A stretch of DNA of 64,000 nucleotides, from positions 10,894,782-10,958,781 of the forward strand of contig NC_090196.1 in the NCBI RefSeq assembly GCF_024679245.1, read 5' to 3'. This stretch comes from Pseudorasbora parva. Taxonomy: Eukaryota; Chordata; Actinopteri; Cypriniformes; Gobionidae. How positions within the stretch are numbered: position 1 is the stretch's first letter; the number at the start of each line of letters is the position of its first letter. The position numbers and the translations under genes are program-made. Below the pieces are notes generated by a model. It saw only the letters and a list, made by a program, of their open reading frames with translations. It ran no database searches and was not told the DNA's origin. Below, piece by piece: positions 20,781 to 30,243 of this stretch.

Positions 20781-21045
20781 TTTCTGACTGAAATGTCTAT
20801 CTATATGAATATTAAGACCATTTTCTATTCAAGAGCTCCCTCCACGAGGAAACTGTACACCTTCAAATGGAGAGTATTCACTTTATGTGGCACAGAACCC
20901 AGGATGGAGCCAGTTAACTGCCCAGTGGCTTCAGTGCTGAAGTTCCTTCAAGATCATTGAACAGGTCTGCCGATCTTTCCCCATCCACACTTAAGATCTA
21001 CGGGCGGCCATAGCAGCCTTCCACACACCGTTATGTGGTGGAAGA
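20781..21045 (+). pseudogene. Degenerate DIRS recombinase N-terminal remnant
   Basis: Plus-strand RAPSTRKLYTFKW, EPVNCPVASVLKFLQ and, in another frame, STLKIY match the core-binding domain at 19.4 kb. The piece then runs into the AAIAAFHTPLCGG patch of the array. It is interrupted and full of frame changes, and is older than the long DIRS copies. Confidence 0.7.
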
Positions 21046-21178
21046 ATAAATACATGTTTGATACTCGGTATGTAAAGTGCAATTATTATTTACCATGGTT
21101 ACACTAAAATAAATAAATTACTGAGGCAATTGTCCTGTTAACATGTTAACTCAATTTTCCATAAATGAAAATACTCAC

Positions 21179-21223
21179 TTGTAGAAGTTGGTGTTTGAGA
21201 AGAGCTTGTAGGTTCAGGGGTTG
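21179..21223 (-). CDS. Putative PTS mini-exon 10
   Basis: 45 nt, TPEPTSSSQTPTST, acceptor TTTGTTTCAG, donor GTGAGTATTTT. Confidence 0.5.
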
Positions 21224-21665
21224 CTGAAACAAATTAGATTTATAAAGAAATAGAAACATAATTTAAGTAATAATCACTGACATGCTTAAAATAACTGTGT
21301 CAGGCTAAAACTAGCAAAAAACACTTGATGCTTTATGTCAGTGTATGATTGGGCCCTAAATCTATAAACTGGAGATTGTGGCACAAATAAAAAACAGTTT
21401 GATACGCATCATGTGAAATTAAATAAGTTCAATTATTATTTACCACATTTACACTAAAATAAATAAAAAACTGAGGCAATTGTCCTACGTGGCGGCCAAA
21501 GCAGCCTTCCACACACCGTTATGTGGTGGAAGAATAAAGGCATGTTTGATACGCGGTATGTGAAGTGCAATTATTATTTACCACTTTTTCAATAAAATAA
21601 ATAAATTACTGAGGCAATTGTCCTATTAACATGTTAACTCAATTGTCCATGAATGAAATACACAC

Positions 21666-21710
21666 ATGTAGAAGTTGATGTTTGAGAAGAGCTTGTAGGT
21701 TCAGGGGTTG
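21666..21710 (-). CDS. Putative PTS mini-exon 9
   Basis: 45 nt, TPEPTSSSQTSTST. The donor is GTGTGTATTTC, the only one of the 15 fully visible donors that departs from GTGAGT. Confidence 0.45.
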
Positions 21711-22147
21711 CTGAAACAAATTATATTTATAAAGAAATAGAAACATAATTCACGTAATAATCACTGACATGCTTAAAATATCTGTCAGGCTAAAACTAGC
21801 AAAAAACACTTGATTGTGTCGGTGTATGATAGGGCCCTAAATCTATAAACTGGAGATTGGGGCACAAATAAAAAACAGTTTGATACTCATCATGTAAAAT
21901 TAAATAAGTACAATTATTATTTACCACATTTACTCAAAAATAAATAAAATACTGATGCAATTGTCCTACATAGGGGCCATAGCAGCCTTCCACACACCGC
22001 TATGTGGTGGAAGAATAAATGCATGATTGATACTTGGTATTTGAAGTGCAATTATTATTTACCACGTTTTCACTAAAATAAATAAATTACTGAGGCAATT
22101 TTCCTGTTAACATGTTAACTCAATTGTCCATAAATAAAAATACTCAC

Positions 22148-22192
22148 ATGTAGAAGTTGATGTTGGAGAAGAGCTTGTAGGTTCAGGGGTTG
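22148..22192 (-). CDS. Putative PTS mini-exon 8
   Basis: 45 nt, TPEPTSSSPTSTST (Gln to Pro), splice sites intact. Confidence 0.5.
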
Positions 22193-22494
22193 CTGAAACA
22201 AATTATATTTATAAAGAAATAGAAACATAATTTAAGTAATAATCACTGACATGCTTAAAATAACTGTGTCAGGCTAAAACTAGCAAAAAACACTTGATGC
22301 TTTGTGTCAGTGTATGATGGGGCCATACATTTATAAACTGGAGATTGGAACACAAATAAAAAACAGTTTGATACTCATCATGTGAAATTAAATAAGTACA
22401 ATTATTATTTAGCACATTTACACTAAAATAAATAAAATACAGATGCAATTGTCGCACGTAGGGGCCATAGCAGCCTTCCACACACCGTTATGTG

Positions 22495-22665
22495 GTGGAT
22501 CTCTGGGGAAGCACTAACTGGTAACCCATTTTCTCACATGGTATTCTGAGGATGAGGCCTGCGGCTCAGGTCTTGGGATATAGCTATGTCATTGGAGGGG
22601 TTGTACTTGACACTAAGCTTACTGCGTTAGTCGGTTATGCCGTTGTTACCGGTGTTCAGGAAAAC
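22495..22665 (+). pseudogene. Degenerate DIRS recombinase remnant (first duplicate)
   Basis: The ancient array-borne piece beginning GATCTCTGGGGAAGCACTAA; it is cut by the younger minus-strand DIRS right end at CAGGAAAACATC. Confidence 0.6.
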
Positions 22666-24328
22666 ATCTCTGTTACGTATGTAACCCTCGTTCCCTGAGG
22701 AGGGAACGGAGACGTAACGTCAGTGACTGACGAATGGGGGTTTCGCTTAGAAGCCTATCATCTCCAAGACTAGAAACCGCCCAATGGCAGTGCCAATGCC
22801 ATGGGCATGCGAGATTTGCATGCGTAACTCCGCCTACCCACGTGGGTATATAAGGAAGTAGCTGCCATAATCGCATTGTTTTACCTGCTGAGGAGCCAAG
22901 TTGAACTCCGTTCCAGCGGTACAGCGGATGTGGCAGCGGGACGTTACGTCTCCGTTCCCTCCTCCGACGTAACGTCAGTGACTGACGAATGGGGGTCCCA
23001 ATGAAATCACGCCACTCGGCTGTCTTCCAGTGCCCTGCACAGGCATGAGAGCCCTGATGCAAGTTAGGATGGTCAAAGACCTCTACTTAATGCACGAATA
23101 CCAATGTACACTGGGAGGCATATTCCAGGAGGAGATATGCGCCAAGATGCCTACCTGTAGGGAGGACTTAAGAATACACGTATGACCCGAGGGGCTGCAT
23201 ACGGAAGATCACTGGGGTACCAGCCGCAGGTGGATTTTTAACCCCAGGGGGTGGCAAGGTTGCCAAGGGAATACACTCGCTCAGGGAGGCTTACGGTGGA
23301 AATACACATGTGGGGGTCGCCGGAGGGGAGCCATGCACACGGGGCACCTGGCCGGACACGAGTGTCTGGGCTAAGGGCAGACTTACTGGCATCGGCGTCG
23401 TCAGTGCTGGAGGAGATCAGGGCTCTCGGGGAGCTCACCTGAGAAGAATATCGCACGTATCCAGTCCGTGGAGTGGAATGGCGAGCAAGCGAAGACACCT
23501 GAGCCAATCCATTACCGGCCACTTGTAGAGGCGAGTACAAAGTCGACAAGATACAAAAAGATACAAAATAGACAAGAACTTAACATCTACTGACCGCAAA
23601 GGCTCAAATGGGGCCCTCTGCAGAGCACTTAGAACTACTGAGAGGTCCCAAGAGGGTACGAGCGGAGCACAAGGAGGATGTAGTCTCCTCGCACCCCTCA
23701 GGAACCTGATGACCAGGTCGTGCTTACTTACCGCTTTACCGTCCAAGTGGTCATGATAAGCGGCGATAGCGGCCACATAAACCTTCAGGGTGGATGGAGA
23801 CAGCCTTAGATCCAACCCTTCTTGGAGGAAAGAGAGCACAGACCCGATCGGGCACTTCCAGGGGTCTTCTTGGCCAGAAGAACACCAATTGACGAAGAGG
23901 TTCCACTTCAACGCATAGGCCTGTCTCATGGACTCGGCCCGAGCGGTAGTGATGGTAGCCACCACCTGGTAGGGTACTCAAACCTGCCGCGTCCCGTCCA
24001 GGAGCCACAGGTGGAGGTTCCAAAGATAGGGACGCGGGTGCCACAGGGTGCCCCGTCTCTGAGAGAGGAGATCCTGTCTCAGAGGAATTGGCCAGGGAGG
24101 GGCTGTCGCAAGGAGAACTAGTTCTGGGAACCAGGTCCGGCCGTGCCAGTACGGGGCGACCAACGTGACCTGCTCCTTGTCCTCCCTGACCTTGCACAAA
24201 ACACATGCAAGAAGGCTCACTGGGGGAAACGCATATTTGCTTAGGCCCTGCGGCCAGCTGTGCACCAGTGCATCCGTGCCGAGCGTGCCCTCGGTCAGGG
24301 AATAGTACAGGCTGCAATGGGACGAGTC
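22666..24328 (-). mobile_element. Duplicated 3' part of DIRS copy D2
   Basis: Right-end palindromic modules at about 22672-22725 and 22950-22985, a roughly 550-bp non-coding region, then the partial recombinase and the end of RNase H on the minus strand. Created by the tandem duplication, not by transposition. Confidence 0.85.
23573..23965 (-). pseudogene. DIRS recombinase N-terminal half, duplicate 1
   Basis: The frame starting at 23965 covers SMRQAYALKWNLFVNWC, GSVLSFLQEGL, STLKVYVAAIAAYHDHLDGK, DLVIRFLRGARRL and FEPLRSVDVKFLS, i.e. the core-binding domain and the start of the catalytic domain. It then runs into unrelated sequence near 23570. KRVGD, HSTR and the Tyr block are all missing, so it is inactive. 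This copy keeps the frame through GCTTTACC, where duplicate 2 has two extra T. Confidence 0.85.
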
Positions 24329-24546
24329 AAACTAGCAAAAAACACTTGATGCTTTGTGTCAGTGTATGATGGGGCCATACATTTATAAACTGGAGATTGG
24401 AACACAAATAAAAAACAGTTTGATACTCATCATGTGAAATTAAATAAGTACAATTATTATTTAGCACATTTACACTAAAATAAATAAAATACAGATGCAA
24501 TTGTCGCACGTAGGGGCCATAGCAGCCTTCCACACACCGTTATGTG

Positions 24547-24715
24547 GTGGATCTCTGGGGAAGCACTAACTGGTAACCCATTTTCTCACATGGTATTCTG
24601 AGGATGAGGCCTGCGGCTCAGGTCTTGGGATATAGCTATGTCATTGGAGGGGTTGTACTTGACACTAGGCTTACTGCGTTAGTCGGTTATGCCGGTGTTA
24701 CCGGTGTTCAGGAAA
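24547..24715 (+). pseudogene. Degenerate DIRS recombinase remnant (second duplicate)
   Basis: Duplicate of the remnant at 22495-22665. Confidence 0.6.
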
Positions 24716-25624
24716 ACATCTCTGTTACGTATGTAACCCTCGTTCCCTGAGGAGGGAACGGAGACGTAACGTCAGTGACTGACGAATGGGGGTTTCGCTT
24801 AGAAGCCTATCATCTCCAAGACTAGAAACCGCCCAATGGCAGTGCCAATGCCATGGGCATGCGAGATTTGCATGCGTAACTCCGCCTACCCACGTGGGTA
24901 TATAAGGAAGTAGCTGCCATAATCGCATTGTTTTACCTGCTGAGGAGCCAAGTTGAACTCCGTTCCAGCGGTACAGCGGATGTGGCAGCGGGACGTTACG
25001 TCTCCGTTCCCTCCTCCGACGTAACGTCAGTGACTGACGAATGGGGGTCCCAATGAAATCACGCCACTCGGCTGTCTTCCAGTGCCCTGCACAGGCATGA
25101 GAGCCCTGATGCAAGTTAGGACGGTCAAAGACCTCTACTTAATGCACGAATACCAATGTACACTGGGAGGCATATTCCAGGAGGAGATATGCGCCAAGAT
25201 GCCTACCTGTAGGGAGGACTTAAGAATACACGTATGACCCGAGGGGCTGCATACGGAAGATCACTGGGGTACCAGCCGCAGGTGGATTTTTAACCCCAGG
25301 GGGTGGCAAGGTTGCCAAGGGAATACACTCGCTCAGGGAGGCTTACGGTGGAAATACACATGTGGGGGTCGCCGGAGGGGAACCATGCACACGGGGCACC
25401 TGGCCGGACACGAGTGTCTGGGCTAAGGGCAGACTTACTGGCATCGGCGTCGTCAGTGCTGGAGGAGATCAGGGCTCTCGGGGAGCTCACCTGAGAAGAA
25501 TATCGCACGTATCCAGTCCGTGGAGTGGAATGGCGAGCAAGCGAAGACACCTGAGCCAATCCATTACCGGCCACTTGTAGAGGCGAGTACAAAGTCGACA
25601 AGATACAAAAAGATACAAAATAGA

Positions 25625-26019
25625 CAAGAACTTAACATCTACTGACCGCAAAGGCTCAAATGGGGCCCTCTGCAGAGCACTTAGAACTACTGAGAGGTCC
25701 CAAGAGGGTACGAGAGGAGCACGAGGAGGATGTAGTCTCCTCGCACCCCTCAGGAACCTGATGACCAGGTCGTGCTTACTTACCGCTTTTTACCGTCCAA
25801 GTGGTCATGATAAGCGGCGATAGCGGCCACATAAACCTTCAGGGTGGATGGAGACAGCCTTAGATCCAACCCTTCTTGGAGGAAAGAGAGCACAGACCCG
25901 ATCGGGCACTTCCAGGGGTCTTCTTGGCCAGAAGAACACCAATTGACGAAGAGGTTCCACTTCAACGCATAGGCCTGTCTCATGGACTCGGCCCGAGCGG
26001 TAGTGATGGTAGCCACCAC
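25625..26019 (-). pseudogene. DIRS recombinase N-terminal half, duplicate 2, frameshifted
   Basis: Same protein as duplicate 1, but GCTTTTTACC replaces GCTTTACC. The frame from 26019 therefore ends after HLDGKKR at 25780 and the rest continues in another frame. The frame lies in phase with the RT-RNase H frame, separated only by the TGA at 26032-26034. Confidence 0.85.
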
Positions 26020-26031
26020 CTGGTAGGGTAC

Positions 26032-27774
26032 TCAAACCTGCCGCGTCCCGTCCAGGAGCCACAGGTGGAGGTTCCAAAGATAGGGACGCGGGTGCCACAG
26101 GGTGCCCCGTCTCTGAGAGAGGAGATCCTGTCTCAGAGGAATTGGCCAGGGAGGGGCTGTTGCAAGGAGAACTAGTTCTGGGAACCAGGTCCGGCCGTGC
26201 CAGTACGGGGCGACCAACGTGACCTGCTCCTTGTCCTCCCTGACCTTGCACAAAACACATGCAAGAAGGCTCACTGGGGGAAACGCATATTTGCTTAGGC
26301 CCTGCGGCCAGCTGTGCACCAGTGCATCCGTGCCGAGCGTGCCCTCGGTCAGGGAATAGTACAGGCTGCAATGGGACGAGTCGTGGGAGGCAAACAGATC
26401 TACCTGTGCATCCCCGAACTGGTCCCAGATCAGCTGGACCGACTGGGGATGGAGTCTCCACTCCCCAGGGATTGGCTGAAACCGTGAGAGCTCGTCGGCT
26501 GCACGGTTCAGGATCCCCGGGATATGGACAGCACGAAGGGACCTCAGACGCTTCTGACTCCAGAGAACGAGATGGCGGTCGAGTTGGGACATGCGGCAGG
26601 AGCGTAGACCGCCCTGGTGGTTAATGTACGCTACTACGGCCGTGTTGTCCGATCTGACTAGAACGTGTTGACGCTTAAACAATGCTAGGAAGTGGTGCAG
26701 GGCGAACCGTACTGCCAGCAACTCGAGGCAATTGATATGCAGGCGGCTCTGGCTCTCTGACCAAGAGCCGTTGGCTGCATGTCCATTGCACATGGCACCC
26801 CAGCCCGTGGTGGACGCATCTGTTGACACAACAACATGCCTGGAAACTCGTTCTAAGGGCACACCTGCCCGTAGAAAGCTGAGGTTCGACCACTGGGTGA
26901 GTGTCTGTCTGCAGGCCCGAGTCACTGGGAGCCGGAGCGTGCCAGACTGCCATGCCCATCTCGGGACTCGATCGCGAAGCCAGTGCTGAAGCGGTCTCAT
27001 ATGAAGCAATCCGAGCGGCGTCACCGCGGCTGCAGATGCCATATGCCCCAGGAACCTCTGAAACAGTTTCAGTGGAACCGCACTCTTGCTCTTTATCTGA
27101 CAGAGGCAAGTCAGCAGTGACTGTGCGCGCTCGCCGGTAAGCGCACACATGGCGACCGAGTCGATCTCCATACCGAGAAAAGAGATCCTCTGCACTGGGC
27201 AGAGTTTGCTCTTCTCCCAGTTGACCCGAAGGCCCAGATGAGCTAAGTGGTGGAGAACCAGGTCTCTGTGTTCGCACACCCGGTCCCGAGAGTGGCCCAG
27301 TATGAGCCAGTCATCGAGATAGTTCAGGATGCGAACCCCTTGCTGCCTGAGTGGCGCAAGGGCTGCCTCGACAATCTTCATGAAGACGCGAGGGGACAGA
27401 GCTAGTATACTGATATACTGATATGCCCGCCCTTCGAACGCAAACCTTAGGAACGGTCTGTGTCGCGGAATGATGGACACATGGAAGTACGCGTCCTTCA
27501 GGTCGATTGCTGCAAACCAATCGCATGGACGAACGCATTCGAAAAGGCGTTTCGCAGTCAACATCCTGAACGGAAGCCTGTACAGGGATCGGTTCAGGAC
27601 GCGAAGGTCCAGGATCGGTCGTAACCCACTGGATTTCTTCGGTACAATGAAGTAAGGGCTGTAAAAGCCGGACTTCATCTCGGCTGGAGGGACGAGCTCA
27701 ACCGCGCCCTTCGCCAGTAGGGTCGCGATCTCCGCACGCATGACTGAGGCATTGGAACCCACCATGGTGTACAA
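26032..27774 (-). pseudogene. DIRS reverse transcriptase-RNase H, 580 codons, lesion in RT motif B
   Basis: A long open frame. RT has IVPKKSSGLRPILDLR at residues 43-58, motif A with D91 (AIDLKDAYFHVS) and Y152-L-D-D155 (RILNYLDDW). RNase H has D319 (VSTDASTTGWG), E351 (INCLELLAV) and D376 (SDNTAVVAYINHQ). After AYQY the copy reads ISILALSPR instead of the RVLPFGLALSPR seen at 52.6 kb, so the LPFG motif is replaced by three fewer residues encoded by ATATCAGT-like repeats. RT is therefore probably dead although the frame is open. The start is uncertain, since ATG 27774 is internal to the conserved region. The frame stops at TGA before the recombinase. Confidence 0.85.
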
Positions 27775-28295
27775 GACACCCCGGAAGCGGGGAGGAGCTC
27801 ACACGAACTGAATCGCATAGCCGAGCCGGATGGTCCGTGTGACCCAGCGGGACAGTCCCGGCAGCTGTAGCCACGCTCCCAGGGAGTGTACCAACGGGGT
27901 CATGCGGAGCACCGGCGTACCCTCGGTGGGGCAGCGAGGCAGCATTACCGGCCCGGACTCGGGTGGCGTAGCGGCCCGGTGTCGGGGCGGCGGTAACGGC
28001 TGCGCCCTGACAGAGGAGACCAGGGAAGGACTCGCATTCCACTGGGGTCTGCTCTGAGAGGGGGCTGGAGACGGAGAGGGACGAGAGCGGCGTGGCCCGG
28101 GGGCGGCGCACACTGCCGTCACCGGTCTCTGGGTGCTCAGAGATGGGTATGTCAGTTCTTTCTTTAACCACAATAGGGTGCTGCCACCCCGGGGGCCGAC
28201 AGCGGAACGAAAGATTCTCCCCCGGCCCTCCACCAGGGTAAGGTGCGGCCCTGCTGTGGTCTCCTGGAAAGAACTGCCCATCTCTGAGCCCTGGG

Positions 28296-29320
28296 TCAGC
28301 CCCACCCTCGTGCATGTCGCACAGCAACTTGGCCTGGTAGGACTGAAGAGTTGCCAGGGCATGCAAAGAAGACGGCCTGCCCTGCAGCTCTGTAGGTATT
28401 CGACACCATGGAAGATGTGAATCTACAGGCCTTGGAGGGGTGCTTAGGGTCGCCACGCCAGGAGGAGGCGCTCTGGGGACACAGTTGCATCGCCACAGAA
28501 CGCTCCACCCGGGGGACCCCAGTGTACCCTCTAGCCGCCGCCCCATCGAGGGTGGAGAAGGCGGAAGAGGCTGCCAAACGCTCGCGAGAAGACACGGGGG
28601 CCCTCCACGAGCACGCAACCTCCTCATGCACCTCCGGGAAGAAAGGAATTGGGGGCACGGCAGGACGGCTGTCCTGACGTGGCGCACCCAAAAACCAATC
28701 ATCAAGCCGCGAACGCTCTGGCCAGGGCGGAGGGTTCCACTCCACACCAAGCGCCGCGGCCGCCCGGGCAAGCATGGCTGTCAGCTCCGGGTCCGACTCG
28801 GGTAATGCTGACGCGCCCGGAAGCGGCAGCACAGCCGAATCATCATCCTCGGAGGACTCTTGCCCACCTTGCGATGCAGTCACCGACATCTCGTCCTCCT
28901 CTGGAGGCCCGAACGAAACACGCGGACCGGTCGAAACCGAGGCCGCGGGCTCCATCACAACGCTCACGGGTTCCGGTGCAACAGAGGTGGGTGTGGGCCG
29001 AGGCATGAGCGTCGGAGCTGTGTTCCACACCATCACCCTCAGGTCACCCTGGCCACCAGCCGAAGAGACGCCCGGATGATACCGAGGCCGCGGACACGTC
29101 AGATCGGGGGGTGACGGAGGGGACTCTCACTCCAGCGACCCCCACGGAGAATATTGAGTCTCGACCGCAACACAGAGATGGCCATATTCCCGCAGTGGGA
29201 ACATGACGCATCCACAAGCGCCGCCTGAGCATGCTGGAAGCCCAAGCATGCCAGACAGTGCGAGTGCCCATCAGAAGAGTGTAGAGACCGGCCACACCCA
29301 GAAGCACACGGGCGAGACAT
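28296..29320 (-). pseudogene. DIRS Gag, several frame breaks
   Basis: The start is at 29320 (ATG TCT CGC CCG). Residues 5-42 carry the Cys/His module in a diverged form: CASGC, DGHSHCLACLGFQHAQAAL, CSHC. The first frame stops at 29099. The homologous text continues in the frame ending at 29044 and then in that from 29036 (RLDDWFLG, PFFPEVHEEVACSWRAPVSS, MVSNTYRAAGQAV). A further one-base shift near 28375 leads to LHALATLQSYQAKLLCDMHE in the frame from 28771. About four lesions make it non-coding. Confidence 0.8.
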
Positions 29321-29762
29321 CCTGAAAAGGACGCGCCACGTGTGAGCTCTTTTTGTGAGAGGATTAACCTCACAGTCGATGCCGAAGCGCCCAGGGGACC
29401 ACACACCAACTGGAAACCAATCGTCTGACCAGCAGGCAGGAAGTATGTGACGGCTGGAACGCGCCGAACACCAACACCGACTGGAAGATCCTTCGTCTCG
29501 AAGAACTGACTTAACTCAGAAGGCTTGTAGGAGTGAAAGGTAAGTAACCTTTGGCTCAGAAGCATTAAAACATAATGCGATTATGCCAGCTACTTCCTTA
29601 TATACCCACGTGGGTAGGCGGAGTTACGCATGCAAATCTCGCATGCCCATGGCATTGACACTGCCATTGGGCGCTTTCTAGTCTCGGAGATGATAGGCTT
29701 CTAAGCGAAACCCCCATTCGTCAGTCACTGACGTTACGTCGGAGTGACTGAACGAAAGGGAA

Positions 29763-30175
29763 CCATGGTTACATGCATAAACTGAGAAGTTTTTCCCTAA
29801 TAAATGTTCTGTTTTAACTGGTAGGTGCTGATGTTTGATATTCAGGATGTGAAATGAAATAAGTGAAAATATTATTTACCACATTTACACTAAAATAAAT
29901 ACATTACTGATGCAATTGTCCTATTAACATGTCTACTCAACTGTCCATGAATGAAAATACTCACTTGTAGAAGCTGTTGTCGAAGAGCTTGTAGGTGCAG
30001 TGGTTGCTGAAAAATTAGATTTATGGAAAATTAGTAACATAATTGAAATAATATTCATTGACAAGCTTAAAAGGACATTTTTGGATGCAATGCAATTGTT
30101 TACTGCAAAAACTTGTTAATAAAAGACCACATGACAGCATCTATAAACTGCGTAAATACAGTTTTTCTGACTGAA
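29763..30175. repeat. Mini-exon array block, 42-nt exon subtype
   Basis: Contains the uninterrupted DIRS target AAATACAGTTTTTCTGACTG at about 30142-30161. Confidence 0.8.
29965..30006 (-). CDS. Putative PTS mini-exon 7
   Basis: 42 nt, TTAPTSSSTTAST, splice sites intact. Confidence 0.5.
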
Positions 30176-30243
30176 ATGTCTATTGATATGAATATTATGA
30201 CCATTTTCTATTCAAGAGCTCCCTCCACGAGGAAACTGTACAC
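30176..30243 (+). pseudogene. DIRS recombinase N-terminal remnant, left part
   Basis: RAPSTRKLYT, split here by the hAT insertion; the right part resumes at 33014. Confidence 0.65.

Larger units (their letters stand above)
21046..22490. repeat. Mini-exon array block, three regular units
   Basis: Three head-to-tail units with exons at 21179, 21666 and 22148 (spacing 487 and 482 bp), each with the DIRS patch. Confidence 0.85.
22277..24328. repeat. Tandem duplication, first unit (2,052 bp)
   Basis: Spans array intron, DIRS recombinase remnant, the DIRS right end and part of the recombinase-RNase H region. It is followed directly by a second copy 2,052 bp on. The join at 24328/24329 (GACGAGTC|AAACTAGC) links the inside of RNase H to array DNA with almost no shared bases. 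Confidence 0.95.
24329..26382. repeat. Tandem duplication, second unit (2,054 bp)
   Basis: By eye it differs from the first unit at fewer than ten substitutions plus a two-T insertion near 25790. Confidence 0.95.
24716..29762 (-). mobile_element. DIRS copy D2, minus strand, about 5.0 kb
   Basis: Terminal repeats: right end at 24723-25020 with palindromic arms, left end at about 29570-29745 in inverse (TATATACCCACGTGGGTAGGC against GCCTACCCACGTGGGTATATA). The order on the minus strand is gag, RT-RNase H, partial recombinase. It is inserted in the ancient recombinase remnant between TTCAGGAAAA and CCATGGTTACATGC. The recombinase catalytic half is deleted. Confidence 0.9.

Noticed and set aside
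27698..28771. 357-codon minus-strand frame as an independent gene
   Set aside because: Most of it is a shifted reading of DIRS Gag; only the short LHALATLQSYQAKLLCD part is the true continuation after a frameshift.
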